A stretch of DNA of 64,000 bases from Begonia masoniana (lineage: Eukaryota; Streptophyta; Magnoliopsida; Cucurbitales; Begoniaceae): contig CM039512.1 of assembly GCA_022432975.1 (NCBI GenBank), positions 28,018,863 through 28,082,862 of the forward strand. The letters are read 5' to 3'. Position 1 is the first letter of the stretch. Every line of letters starts with the position of its first letter. The translations under genes were made by a program, and so were the position numbers. This document shows, piece by piece, positions 1 to 16,116 of this stretch. The notes beneath the pieces were generated by a model. That model was given only the letters and a program-made list of their open reading frames with translations, was not told where the DNA came from and did not search any database.

Positions 1-859
1 ATTAAGTTGGTCGAATAAATCGTCAATCCTTAGCAATGGATACTTATTCTTGACAGTTAGCTTATTTAGTTCTCGATAATCAATGCACATCCGCATCGAT
101 CCGTCCTTCTTTTTGACAAAAAGGACAGGTGCACCCCACGGTGAAAAGTTAGGGCGTATGAACCCTTTCTCCAACAGATCCTCCAACTGTTTCTTTAACT
201 CTTTAAGTTCTGTTGGTGCTAACCTATATGGATTCTTAGATACAGGCTCAGCGCCTGGGTAAACATCCACAACAAATTCAATTTCCCTATCTGGTGGTAA
301 ACCAGGAACGTTATCTAAAAATACTTCAGGAAAGTCTTGGACCACTAAGACATTTTGAGGATTTACCTTTCTTACAAGTTGTGTGCCTAAAATGCTAGCT
401 AAGAAGCACAAATATTCTCCACCTAAAGAAGGTCTAGTGTTAATAGAAGTCATCACAGACATTTCTTTATTCTTCTTCGAAGCTTGAAAGGTATGTTTCA
501 AACTACCAGGGGGTTGGAAGCTAACTATTCCAGTCCTACAATCAATTGTGGCGTGGTGCTTAAACAACCAGTCCATTCCTAGGATTACATCAAATCCCAT
601 TATATCCATGATGATGAGATCAGCAGGTAGATCCTTGTTTCCTACTAACACAATACAATTAAGCATCACTCGGCTAGAGCGCATGCATTCGTCAGAGGGT
701 AACGCGACATTAAACATATGTTCAGATGGCGTAGGTTATACATCTAGCTTAACAGCAAATGCAGATGCTATAAATGAATACGTTGCACCAGAATCTATTA
801 AAGTAAAAGCAGGTATAGAGTTGATTAATATAGTACCTGACATTACAGTGGGCTGTTCT

Positions 860-880
<21 letters not shown>
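1..880 (-). pseudogene. Ty3 pol fragment: aspartic protease and start of RT
   Basis: Minus strand. The protease shows the active-site block LIDSGATYSFIA (about 780-815) and, further on, VILGMDWL (about 560-590), both hallmarks of Ty3 protease. A stop at about 735, just after KLDV, separates the two, so the reading frame is broken. Downstream comes the RT linker and N-terminus: [14 protein letters not shown] (about 265-305), [20 protein letters not shown] (about 85-145) and [16 protein letters not shown] is cut by the window edge before its YxDD catalytic motif. The protease lies in a different frame from the gag zinc knuckle that precedes it. Normally this polyprotein would be cleaved into protease, RT-RNase H and integrase. 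This copy cannot be functional as it stands. Confidence 0.85.
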
Positions 881-3209
<2,329 letters not shown>

Positions 3210-3385
3210 ATTTGTATGAACGACATTTATTAAATAGTTAAAATATTGAAGACAGTTGGTTGAAAAAGAAAGAAAATAGAACACATCTACCGCTGAATAG
3301 GTTCCAGCGGTACAAATAGAGGACAAAGAGTCTCTGGCGGTAGAAGCCGTACAAATTACATCTTCCACTCACAAAACGACAACGT

Positions 3386-3840
3386 TTTACACTCGCATCA
3401 CCGCTCACAAACGACAAATCTCACTATTCACTTCTACTGCTCACAAACGACAAACATTCTCAGCTCCATCTACCGATTAGAAGAACAAGCTGCGTCTTCC
3501 GAACACTAGACGACAAAAATCCTCAATCACAGCTACGATCTACTACGATCGCAAAACGACAAATTACTTCCTACCTCGTTCGATATGATATAATACTCGT
3601 CATCACCCGGGTCACAAAATGACAAATTCTTTACTCACATCCACCGATGGACAACATCCACCGATAGACGATAACACTCAACATCCACCGATAGACAAAA
3701 CTCTCGACTTCTATCGATGGACTACATCCACCGATAGATATTACACACAACATCTACCGATAGACATCATCTGCCTATAGTTCAAAAATACTCAACATCT
3801 ACCGATAGACATCATCTACCGATAGATCAGCAAACACTCA
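3386..3840. repeat. Degenerate CCGAT / ACGACAA subrepeats in LTR
   Basis: Irregular repeats of CTCACAAACGACAAA, TCTTCCGAACACTAGACG and, from about 3640, CATC(C/T)ACCGATAGAC units of about 20 bp. The same core words reappear in the 40-bp array at 8001, the 103-bp array at 20911 and the SIRE LTR array at 43239, so this looks like an undispersed ancestral form. Confidence 0.75.
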
Positions 3841-4215
3841 AGAGTAAACAGCATAGCAACAATTTCACTCTCAACAAAGACAACTCCGACTACCAAAAGA
3901 ACTTGAGCATTTTACTAAAAATCATTCAAAACTACTTAAATCCGTGCATTACTTCAAAATTTGGTAAAAACCACTATTAAAACCAACAGAGTTTCATTAT
4001 CAGAAAAGTCTCAAAATGTATTCAAAAACATTAAAACTACAACCGTCATAAAAACTCTCAACATACTTAAATTGAATCATGGTTCACTAAACCTTCTCAT
4101 CTACTGTCACCAGTTAAACCGCCCCATCAGTTGCCAGATTGATGCTTGAATGCACCCCTCCAACCTGCCTAGTTGTCAGCAAACTCAGAGAACACACCTG
4201 CTGTCACTTCTTCAC

Positions 4216-4697
4216 CTACATCACAAAACTAATCTATTAGCCTAATTCTAAGTAAGTAAAGCAGCAATGAAATAGAATGCTGAAACATAAATTCCTAGAC
4301 ATGCAGTTTCTACTTTCTCATCTCAGTTGCATATGCATTCGTTTCTGGTCTTATCCCCCTGTGAAATTGGGAGTTGGATCACTTCTCCCAAAGTCATACA
4401 TCTTCTCTCTTGATCAAGGGGCGGATTAGTTTCCTTAATAACTGTTCAGATCCCCCTGTGAAATTGGGAGTTGGATCACTTCTCCCAAAGTTATAAATCT
4501 CTTCATAAGTTAAGGGGCGAATTAGTTCCCTTAATAGTTTATCTGTTACAGTCTGTTCATTCCTTGTCATGTCATTTCATGTAAATTCATTTTCGCATAC
4601 TTTCAAAATATGATGCATGACATACAAACGCATTCAAGCATACATAATCCTACTGTTTTGTGATGTAGGCCCGAAGGCACAAGCATACTTCACTTAC
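4216..4697 (-). other. Putative intron in the LTR of element 1
   Basis: Minus strand: exon-like ...ACCAG, then GTAAGTGAAG at 4697, a CTTACTTAGAATTAGG block about 40 bases before GATGTAG/GTGAAG ending at 4216. Length 482. The donor and acceptor correspond in position and sequence to those in LTRs C, D, F and G. No transcript evidence is available, so this is inference from splice-site consensus and conservation. Confidence 0.5.
4353..4546. repeat. 97-bp repeat, two copies
   Basis: Two head-to-tail copies (starts 4353 and 4450) of the unit amplified to 14 copies at 10720-12077. Each has GATCC...GGATC and GGGAG...CTCCC inverted words. They lie inside the putative LTR intron. Confidence 0.9.
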
Positions 4698-5242
4698 CTG
4701 GTCTCCTGGAAAATATTGGGTGGAAGACTACCTCCGGAGCTTACTCAAACCAAAAGTCATAGACAGAACATACATTAAACTTTCTCTAAACTCCATTCTA
4801 AACCGCTAGAATTCTAAAGACACTTGTTTGGAAGCTTAGTTCATTGAGAAATCCCGATTTACCACAAAACCCGAACTAGCTCACTCTTACGGCATTCTCA
4901 AAACTCACATTTATACTCTCCCCAATCATCGATAGCTACCAGTAAAGCAAGGAATCGAAATAGGACTCACCTAGTTTGGAGAAGAATCAAGTAGAAGAAT
5001 CTCCTAGAGAGCTCTGCTGCTTGAGCTGAAGACCGAAAGAGGAAAATAGGGAATAGTGGCGGCTACAGTGCATTAATCACAAAGTCTCTTTCTTTAAATA
5101 GGTTATTACTATAGGTCTCTATTTACCATTATGCCCTTACTTAGTCACTCATTAACCTAATCAATAATTCTCTCAATTTCATCCATAAAATGTATACTAT
5201 TAGTTTATAAGATAAGTTGGTTCAATGGAACCGGGTGTTACA

Positions 5243-6348
5243 CTATATTTTGGTATTGCAATCTGAAATCTGGTTTAGGTGTCAATGATTGAAATTTTGA
5301 ATAAATTTATGCTTGAGCTTCTTGAAAAATGCCGAGTAAAAGATTGGTTTGTATTAGTTTATATTGACTTGATCTTACAAAGTTAGACTCAGAAACCATG
5401 AGCACATTTTCACTCTTGTTTGATTCTATCTATTGGTGTCATACTCTTGTAGTCTACATATATTGAAGCCCAAACACAGTGAGGGAGTGTAGCCCCAGTC
5501 AAATATAATGATAACGAGTGCTACTGAGAAAAATCCTTCTTGGTTTTACCCAATGTCCTTGAATGCGAATTGAAATTTTTCAGAAATAAGAGAATGATTT
5601 AGGCCATCATTGAACCGTTTGAGCCTTCTTAGCTTACTATTTTGTGTCATATAATGACACTCATAGTCACCTTTTTTAGCCTATTATTTGTCCTTCAATT
5701 GTACCTATTTTACCTTAGCCACACATATATTTTTTCTACCTCTTCTAAAGAGCACAGGGTTTATTGATATATTTGAAGGAAAGCAGGAGAATGCAGTGGT
5801 GAGGATGAATAAAAACTCATTTGTCATCTGTTAATTTATTTTTAAGTTACTTTGTTATTATTAGTTTGAGTTGCAAAAAAAAAAACAAAAAAAAGTTCGG
5901 AAGTTTAGTTTTATTTTCCAGCTTGTTGTACTTATTTGGCTTTGTAAATATGATAAATGAGTTTATCTGAGTGATATTGAATGAACAAAGTTTGGAAGTG
6001 AGAGATCAAAAGAAAGCTTGAGCGAGTTTAGTGAGTGATCGAGTGCTGAGAAGAAAATATTGAGTGGGTGACATAAGGAAGGATGGGGTGTGCTCTGATT
6101 ACTAGTTTGTATCCATAAAATTCCTACCCTTTTAACCCAGCCTTACATTACAAGCTTTTAAAGACCTATTGACTCTTGTTTTGATTTATGGATATTTGCT
6201 ATTAGTTGGATAGTGGGCAAAACCGATGAACGATTAGAGTGAATGGAGTGATCCCAAGTGAGCTAAGAGTGTATTCATTTCTCGTAGCTATGTTAGTTGA
6301 CCTGGCAGTTAGAGAAAAATAAGAATGAACACACACACGAGGATTTCT
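5243..6348. other. AT-rich non-coding stretch, probably old retroelement 3' region
   Basis: No ORF of note, no motif that identifies a gene. The texture (long AT-rich tract, several A-runs near 5875-5895, then an LTR-like segment beyond) resembles the non-coding region before the 3' LTR of Tat/Ogre or Athila-type elements, but I could not confirm that from coding motifs. Confidence 0.3.
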
Positions 6349-7560
6349 AAGTGATCGATCGGCTGAAGTAATAATTTACGCAAAGCAGAAGAGTTGGCGA
6401 TCGATCGGCCATTTTAAGTGATCGATCGGCTGAAGTAATAATTTACGCAAAGCAGAAGAGTTGGCGATCGATCGGCCATTTTAAGTGATCGATCGGCTGA
6501 AGTAATAATTTACGCAAAGCAGAAGAGTTGGCGATCGATCGGCCATTTTAAGTGATCGATCGGCTGAAGTAATAATTTACGCAAAGCAGAAGAGTTGGCG
6601 ATCGATCGGCCATTTTAAGTGATCGATCGGCTGAAGTAATAATTTACGCAAAGCAGAAGAGTTGGCGATCGATCGGCCATCTTTGGGCGATCGATCGGCC
6701 ATTTTAAGTGATCGATCGGCTGAAGTAATAATTTACGCAAAGCAGAAGAGTTGGCGATCGATCGGCCATTTTAAGTGATCGATCGGCTGAAGTAATAATT
6801 TACGCAAAGCAGAAGAGTTGGCGATCGATCGGCCATTTTAAGTGATCGATCGGCTGAAGTAATAATTTACGCAAAGCAGAAGAGTTGGCGATCGATCGGC
6901 CATCTTTGGGCGATCGATCGGCCATTTTAAGTGATCGATCGGCTGAAGTAATAATTTACGCAAAGCAGAAGAGTTGGCGATCGATCGGCCATTTTAAGTG
7001 ATCGATCGGCTGAAGTAATAATTTACGCAAAGCAGAAGAGTTGGCGATCGATCGGCCATTTTAAGTGATCGATCGGCTGAAGTAATAATTTACGCAAAGC
7101 AGAAGAGTTGGCGATCGATCGGCCATTTTAAGTGATCGATCGGCTGAAGTAATAATTTACGCAAAGCAGAGGAGTTGCCGATCGATCGGCCAAAATTAGC
7201 GGATCGATCGCCTAAAGAAAAGAAGAGAAATAAGACGGAGAAGAACAGAGACTGTACCGATCGATCGGCCATGTTAGGCGATTGATCGGCAAAGTGCAAA
7301 CAATGAATCGAAGAAACATAAGATATGTCGATCGATCAGCCATTTTAAGTGATCGATCGGCTGAAGTAATAATTTACGCAAAGCAGAAGAGTTGGCGATC
7401 GATCGGCCATCTTTGGGCGATCGATCAGCTGAAGCAGAGAAATTCATAGTTTGGGCAGAAAGTTAAGCCGATCGATTGGCTACACCTCAGGCGATCAATC
7501 GGCTATTTTAATTCTCTTAATTCCCACCGTTGATCGATCGTCTATTTTAATTGTTTTAAT
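6349..7560. repeat. 67-bp tandem array built on GATCGATCGGC
   Basis: About 12 units of 67 bp (starts at 6349, 6416 and so on), each with two GATCGATCGGC words around the spacer TAATAATTTACGCAAAGC. Two units carry an extra CTTTGGGCGATCGATCGG segment, giving a higher-order pattern. From 7170 the array becomes degenerate, with one further full unit near 7345-7410. The word also occurs several times at 33560-33720 in a solo LTR. Confidence 0.9.
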
Positions 7561-8000
7561 CTCAACCGTTGAGATTAATAATGGGCTACAGATTAATTGA
7601 TAAATAGGTTATATGTTAACCTAAGAGAGAGGGAGAGCGGCCCCCAGCGATAAAAGAAAATTCAGACGAGAGAAGTGAGAGATTTCAGAGAGAAGCCTTA
7701 GAGCGAGATGGAGACCGGAACAGAGCGAGAGCTTCGGGAATTGATTTTCAGCATAGTTTTTCTTTCCCTTTCTATTATGAACTATGAACTTCTTTATTAT
7801 TCTAGTTGTTTTTCTTTATTTTAGCATGAACTAATTTATTTTTCTAGGGCTACGATGTAGCTAGATTATGAATATTTAGTTTTTCCTTTAATTCAAGTTA
7901 TTGATTTTCGCTTTCAATATTTTGTTGAGTAACTTATTATGTTCTTAATGCTTGCAATTGCCTGATCACCAAAAGCATGTTCGTATGATTGTTTTGAAAA
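7561..8000 (+). other. LTR-like leader segment, family unclear
   Basis: Plus strand: TATA-like GATAAATAGG near 7600, then a GA-rich stretch (GAGAGAGGGAGAGCGG, repeated GAGAGA) and a T-rich AT tract. This resembles the promoter and R region of a plant LTR whose upstream part is the 67-bp array. It stops abruptly at the 40-bp array. Identification is tentative. Confidence 0.3.
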
Positions 8001-10720
8001 CTTCTTCTCGCATCTTCCGATCACTAAACGACAAAAAAAACTTCTTCTCGCATCTTCCGATCACTAAACGACAAAAAAAACTTCTTCTCGCATCTTCCGA
8101 TCACTAAACGACAAAAAAAACTTCTTCTCGCATCTTCCGATCACTAAACGACAAAAAAAACTTCTTCTCGCATCTTCCGATCACTAAACGACAAAAAAAA
8201 CTTCTTCTCGCATCTTCCGATCACTAAACGACAAAAAAAACTTCTTCTCGCATCTTCCGATCACTAAACGACAAAAAAAACTTCTTCTCGCATCTTCCGA
8301 TCACTAAACGACAAAAAAAACTTCTTCTCGCATCTTCCGATCACTAAACGACAAAAAAAACTTCTTCTCGCATCTTCCGATCACTAAACGACAAAAAAAA
8401 CTTCTTCTCGCATCTTCCGATCACTAAACGACAAAAAAAACTTCTTCTCGCATCTTCCGATCACTAAACGACAAAAAAAACTTCTTCTCGCATCTTCCGA
8501 TCACTAAACGACAAAAAAAACTTCTTCTCGCATCTTCCGATCACTAAACGACAAAAAAAACTTCTTCTCGCATCTTCCGATCACTAAACGACAAAAAAAA
8601 CTTCTTCTCGCATCTTCCGATCACTAAACGACAAAAAAAACTTCTTCTCGCATCTTCCGATCACTAAACGACAAAAAAAACTTCTTCTCGCATCTTCCGA
8701 TCACTAAACGACAAAAAAAACTTCTTCTCGCATCTTCCGATCACTAAACGACAAAAAAAACTTCTTCTCGCATCTTCCGATCACTAAACGACAAAAAAAA
8801 CTTCTTCTCGCATCTTCCGATCACTAAACGACAAAAAAAACTTCTTCTCGCATCTTCCGATCACTAAACGACAAAAAAAACTTCTTCTCGCATCTTCCGA
8901 TCACTAAACGACAAAAAAAACTTCTTCTCGCATCTTCCGATCACTAAACGACAAAAAAAACTTCTTCTCGCATCTTCCGATCACTAAACGACAAAAAAAA
9001 CTTCTTCTCGCATCTTCCGATCACTAAACGACAAAAAAAACTTCTTCTCGCATCTTCCGATCACTAAACGACAAAAAAAACTTCTTCTCGCATCTTCCGA
9101 TCACTAAACGACAAAAAAAACTTCTTCTCGCATCTTCCGATCACTAAACGACAAAAAAAACTTCTTCTCGCATCTTCCGATCACTAAACGACAAAAAAAA
9201 CTTCTTCTCGCATCTTCCGATCACTAAACGACAAAAAAAACTTCTTCTCGCATCTTCCGATCACTAAACGACAAAAAAAACTTCTTCTCGCATCTTCCGA
9301 TCACTAAACGACAAAAAAAACTTCTTCTCGCATCTTCCGATCACTAAACGACAAAAAAAACTTCTTCTCGCATCTTCCGATCACTAAACGACAAAAAAAA
9401 CTTCTTCTCGCATCTTCCGATCACTAAACGACAAAAAAAACTTCTTCTCGCATCTTCCGATCACTAAACGACAAAAAAAACTTCTTCTCGCATCTTCCGA
9501 TCACTAAACGACAAAAAAAACTTCTTCTCGCATCTTCCGATCACTAAACGACAAAAAAAACTTCTTCTCGCATCTTCCGATCACTAAACGACAAAAAAAA
9601 CTTCTTCTCGCATCTTCCGATCACTAAACGACAAAAAAAACTTCTTCTCGCATCTTCCGATCACTAAACGACAAAAAAAACTTCTTCTCGCATCTTCCGA
9701 TCACTAAACGACAAAAAAAACTTCTTCTCGCATCTTCCGATCACTAAACGACAAAAAAAACTTCTTCTCGCATCTTCCGATCACTAAACGACAAAAAAAA
9801 CTTCTTCTCGCATCTTCCGATCACTAAACGACAAAAAAAACTTCTTCTCGCATCTTCCGATCACTAAACGACAAAAAAAACTTCTTCTCGCATCTTCCGA
9901 TCACTAAACGACAAAAAAAACTTCTTCTCGCATCTTCCGATCACTAAACGACAAAAAAAACTTCTTCTCGCATCTTCCGATCACTAAACGACAAAAAAAA
10001 CTTCTTCTCGCATCTTCCGATCACTAAACGACAAAAAAAACTTCTTCTCGCATCTTCCGATCACTAAACGACAAAAAAAACTTCTTCTCGCATCTTCCGA
10101 TCACTAAACGACAAAAAAAACTTCTTCTCGCATCTTCCGATCACTAAACGACAAAAAAAACTTCTTCTCGCATCTTCCGATCACTAAACGACAAAAAAAA
10201 CTTCTTCTCGCATCTTCCGATCACTAAACGACAAAAAAAACTTCTTCTCGCATCTTCCGATCACTAAACGACAAAAAAAACTTCTTCTCGCATCTTCCGA
10301 TCACTAAACGACAAAAAAAACTTCTTCTCGCATCTTCCGATCACTAAACGACAAAAAAAACTTCTTCTCGCATCTTCCGATCACTAAACGACAAAAAAAA
10401 CTTCTTCTCGCATCTTCCGATCACTAAACGACAAAAAAAACTTCTTCTCGCATCTTCCGATCACTAAACGACAAAAAAAACTTCTTCTCGCATCTTCCGA
10501 TCACTAAACGACAAAAAAAACTTCTTCTCGCATCTTCCGATCACTAAACGACAAAAAAAACTTCTTCTCGCATCTTCCGATCACTAAACGACAAAAAAAA
10601 CTTCTTCTCGCATCTTCCGATCACTAAACGACAAAAAAAACTTCTTCTCGCATCTTCCGATCACTAAACGACAAAAAAAACTTCTTCTCGCATCTTCCGA
10701 TCACTAAATGACAAAAAACT
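8001..10720. repeat. 40-bp tandem array, 68 units
   Basis: Exactly periodic 40-bp units (CTTCTTCTCGCATCTTCCGA, then TCACTAAACGACAAAAAAAA). Every unit I read from 8001 to 10680 is identical, and only the last one (10681-10720) differs (AAATG for AAACG, shortened A-run). The unit resembles the single element-1 LTR segment at 3489-3520. Confidence 0.97.
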
Positions 10721-12077
10721 TTTCAGATCCCCCTGTGAAATTGGGGTTTGGATCACTTCTCCCAAAGTCATACATCCTCTCTCTCGATTAAGGGGCGAAT
10801 TAGTTCTCTTAACAACTTTTCAGATCCCCCTGTGAAATTGGGGTTTGGATCACTTCTCCCAAAGTCATACATCCTCTCTCTCGATTAAGGGGCGAATTAG
10901 TTCTCTTAACAACTTTTCAGATCCCCCTGTGAAATTGGGGTTTGGATCACTTCTCCCAAAGTCATACATCCTCTCTCTCGATTAAGGGGCGAATTAGTTC
11001 TCTTAACAACTTTTCAGATCCCCCTGTGAAATTGGGGTTTGGATCACTTCCCCCAAAGTCATACATCCTCTCTCTCGATTAAGGGGCGAATTAGTTCTCT
11101 TAACAACTTTTCAGATCCCCCTGTGAAATTGGGGTTTGGATCACTTCCCCCAAAGTCATACATCCTCTCTCTCGATTAAGGGGCGAATTAGTTCTCTTAA
11201 CAACTTTTCAGATCCCCCTGTGAAATTGGGGTTTGGATCACTTCCCCCAAAGTCATACATCCTCTCTCTCGATTAAGGGGCGAATTAGTTCTCTTAACAA
11301 CTTTTCAGATCCCCCTGTGAAATTGGGGTTTGGATCACTTCCCCCAAAGTCATACATCCTCTCTCTCGATTAAGGGGCGAATTAGTTCTCTTAACAACTT
11401 TTCAGATCCCCCTGTGAAATTGGGGTTTGGATCACTTCCCCCAAAGTCATACATCCTCTCTCTCGATTAAGGGGCGAATTAGTTCTCTTAACAACTTTTC
11501 AGATCCCCCTGTGAAATTGGGGTTTGGATCACTTCCCCCAAAGTCATACATCCTCTCTCTCGATTAAGGGGCGAATTAGTTCTCTTAACAACTTTTCAGA
11601 TCCCCCTGTGAAATTGGGGTTTGGATCACTTCCCCCAAAGTCATACATCCTCTCTCTCGATTAAGGGGCGAATTAGTTCTCTTAACAACTTTTCAGATCC
11701 CCCTGTGAAATTGGGGTTTGGATCACTTCCCCCAAAGTCATACATCCTCTCTCTCGATTAAGGGGCGAATTAGTTCTCTTAACAACTTTTCAGATCCCCC
11801 TGTGAAATTGGGGGTTGGATCACTTCTCCCAAAGTCATACATCCTCTCTCTCGATTAAGGGGCGAATTAGTTCTCTTAACAACTTTTCAGATCCCCCTGT
11901 GAAATTGGGAGTTGGATCACTTCTCCCAAAGTCATACATCCTCTCTCTCGATTAAGGGGCGAATTAGTTCTCTTAACAACTTTTCAGATCCCCCTGTGAA
12001 ATTGGGGTTTGGATCACTTCCCCCAAAGTCATACATCCTCTCTCTTGATTAAGGGGCGAATTAGTTTCCTTAACAAC
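10720..12077. repeat. 97-bp tandem array, 14 units
   Basis: Units start at 10720, 10817 and so on, every 97 bases. Variation is confined mainly to the two arms of a hairpin: GGGG...CTCCC in units 1-3, GGGG...CCCCC in most of the middle units, GGGGG or GGGAG...CTCCC in units 12-13. It joins the 40-bp array through shared ACTTTTCAG/ACTTCTTC-like sequence, suggesting a microhomology junction. Confidence 0.95.
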
Positions 12078-12771
12078 TGTTACAGTCTGTTTATTCCTTA
12101 CCATGCCATTTCATGTAAATTCATTTTCGTATATTTTCAAAATATGATGCATGACATACAAATACAATCAAGCATACACAATCCTACTGTTTTGTGATGT
12201 AGGCCCGAAGGCACAAGCATATTTTACTTACCTGGCTCCCTGAAAAAGCTCAGTTTCAACAACTTTGGAAGCCTTGCTCACCTAGAGTCATAAACAGAAT
12301 ACCAATTAGATCTTCACTAACCTCATTCTATACCATTCAGAAATCCTAGGAGCTAGTTTGGGACTCTGTCCTATGTGCATTCCCGATTCATACGAGACCC
12401 GACTCAACTCCTACGCCCTGCATTTCCCAGGAACATGCATCTACGATACTCCTCTATCGTCTATAATCATAATGTAGTAAGATACCTTAGTAAAACTCAC
12501 CTAAGTCGAAGGGAAAATCGGAGAAGGATCTCCTAGCGCACTCTACTGAGCTGAGGAGCTGAGAGTCAAAAATGATTTGGGAAACAGTGGCGGCTACAAT
12601 GCATTAAACCCAAAACCTCTTTCCTTAAATATGTTATCCACTTTCAAATTTTCAATTACCCTTATGCCCTCGCCTAGTCATCCATTAACCCTACTTTTAT
12701 TATTACCATATAAAGTGTGCCATTAATTTAAAAAAGATTAGAGAAGCGGTTTGATAGAACCAGGTGTTACA

Positions 12772-13060
12772 GGGTTCTCCATGCTGAGAGGGTGATCCAC
12801 GTCGATCAAGTAAGTTTTTCATGTGCATTCCTCTCATAGATTCATACCTGCAAAAGAGAACACGTAATGAGTATAGATAATAAATAAAGTTTGGGCCTTT
12901 AACGAATTTTCATGTGATTTGACCCCTAGGCATGTCATAAATGCACGCTTTAAAAACAGTTATAAAGCAATATTATGTATGTTTTAAATTAATGCAATTC
13001 AACCCACCCATGCAATTGATATTTTAAATCAATGTGTTCAATTCAATATAAAACGTTGGT
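12772..13060. other. Short non-coding spacer
   Basis: Begins just after the LTR end. No ORF, repeat or recognisable element seen. Confidence 0.4.
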
Positions 13061-14595
<1,535 letters not shown>

Positions 14596-15387
14596 CCTTT
14601 CTTTTTCTCCACGTAAAACCCATAATCTTCGGCCACTTCACCATCTTCTAGAAGACTTTCCAAACTTATCCACTTACTATTACCTTTTTACCCCTCCTTA
14701 CTTGATTAATTACTAAATTACCAAGTTTAATTCATTTTTCAATCATAACTAAATGTTAACTCCCCCTTTTAGGTTTCCTTCAACGCAAATTGCCATAATC
14801 CTATGCAAGTTTGACTTTTCAAATCAACCATTTAATTTAGTTACAAAATAATAACATTTTCACTATTCATTTCTAATAATTCATTACAAATTAACATAAT
14901 TGTATGGTAAATTTTCCTTTTGATGTATCATTTCTTCAATACAACTTATATTTACATTTTTTTTTCATATATAAATATACTCAATTACATCATTGACCAA
15001 AAAAATGAAATTAAAATTCAAACCATTACACACCTGCTCCCCACGGGGCAGATAAAGCTGATATCGTTGGACGATCTTCCAAATAAAAGTCTCGTACGGC
15101 AGATTCTTATTCTTGGTTCACCTGACCTCATGCATGTGACATATAATCATGCATCCCGGGTCGAATATCGTGCCGCTGTAGAGCTTCTCCATGACATATA
15201 GATCCATCCAGTTTACGAGATCTCTATGACCATCCCTCGGCAGGAGGGTGTGGCTGATCAGATTGTGAAGAACCCTAGCTTTGACATTCAGATTCTTCGA
15301 TCACGGCTTCACGAACGCTACAATGCCTGAATTGCAATGGATTTGCCTAAATAACTCTAGCCCCTCTGCTATTCTGGCAAAATCACA
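14596..15387. other. Non-coding or decayed sequence
   Basis: AT-rich to about 15030, then of more balanced composition. A short plus-strand frame (THLLPTGQIKLISLDDLP, about 15030-15201, continued after a stop to about 15330) has protein-like composition, but I cannot assign it to a family. It may be a decayed part of the same element as the minus-strand fragment that follows. Confidence 0.3.
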
Positions 15388-15756
15388 CTATCGAGAAGCG
15401 TGATAATATCTCTCTGCGTCTTCTACGGCAAATTCAAGTAATTCGTTGATAAGAGCTAGAGATACGATAATATTTTTACTGAATAGGTACGTCTTTAAGC
15501 AGCCCGACCTCCCGGTAGTACACAAGTTCGCATAAAATAAGCGAACAATTCTGTCCCTCATGTCGTACACCCCATGCAAGGAGATGACGTCAAATATCTC
15601 CTTGATATCCAAAGACTCTCAACTGCTAAAGTTGACAGTCTTCCCATAAATAATCGAGTGGAATCCCGTATCTCGCTTGAACTGCTCTTGACACCCCTGG
15701 TTACAAAATTTCATGGACAAATAACTGGGAGGTGGTTGCGGCACTTGATCCGGTGA
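15388..15756 (-). pseudogene. Fragment of plant-transposon-type domain protein
   Basis: Minus strand. An open frame of 74 codons (15388-15612) preceded in the same direction by MKFCNQGCQEQFKRDTGF (about 15655-15720), separated by a stop. The pattern RIVRLFYANL, then YLFSKNIIVSLALINELLEF, then AERYYHASR aligns with TAIRMFYANL, YVYGKRIVLTSQTINEILEC and ATFYD in the third ORF of SIRE element E (50370-52310). From memory this matches the domain called putative plant transposon protein (the FYANL family). No function is established for that domain. It is a short, broken relic, with an AT-rich stretch upstream on its own strand. Confidence 0.55.
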
Positions 15757-16116
15757 CCGGTTAAAGGGCCACCTTATGCCATCCAGGAGCCTTTTGACTA
15801 ATAAACATTCTTGGGAGGGCTATTTTTGGGTTCGAGGGTTTTTTTTATTTTTTGAGTTTTTTGGGATTTTCGCAAAAAAATCGAGGGTTTTGGCGATTTT
15901 CAGCATGGGCTTAGGGTTTTAGCTCAATTTTGGGATTTCTTCGAAGATTTTTTTTGCAAATTTCGGTGAAAAAATTGTCGGATCTGAAAATGTTGGTGCC
16001 AAAACGCTCAGAGATGAGGATTTGGACGAGAGAAAAGTAAGTTTTCTAAAGAAAAATCGTCCAAATGGGGCGGTTGGCTTTTATCCTAACACAGATCGGT
16101 CATCGGTTTGAGGGTG
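15757..16116. other. T-rich non-coding stretch
   Basis: Long T and A runs (15840-15960). At 16104-16129 it has GTTTGAGGGTGAGCACCCC, also found in slightly changed form at 61018-61042 beyond the other end of the retroelement nest. No gene seen. Confidence 0.4.

Larger units (their letters stand above)
8001..12771 (-). mobile_element. Array-swollen LTR remnant of element-1 family
   Basis: On the minus strand it starts TGTAACACCTGG at 12771 and matches the element-1 LTR through about 12078 (shared blocks CCTACTGTTTTGTGATGTAG, GGCCCGAAGGCACAAGCATA, CTTACCTGG). It then runs into 14 copies of the 97-bp repeat and 68 copies of the 40-bp repeat. Element 1 has the same two modules in the same order, two copies and one copy respectively. 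A 5' splice-site-like CAG/GTAAG lies at 12231 (minus); its acceptor is not present. Confidence 0.75.

Noticed and set aside
7090..7299. Minus-strand ORF in the 67-bp array region
   Set aside because: Short, built of repeat sequence, no domain.
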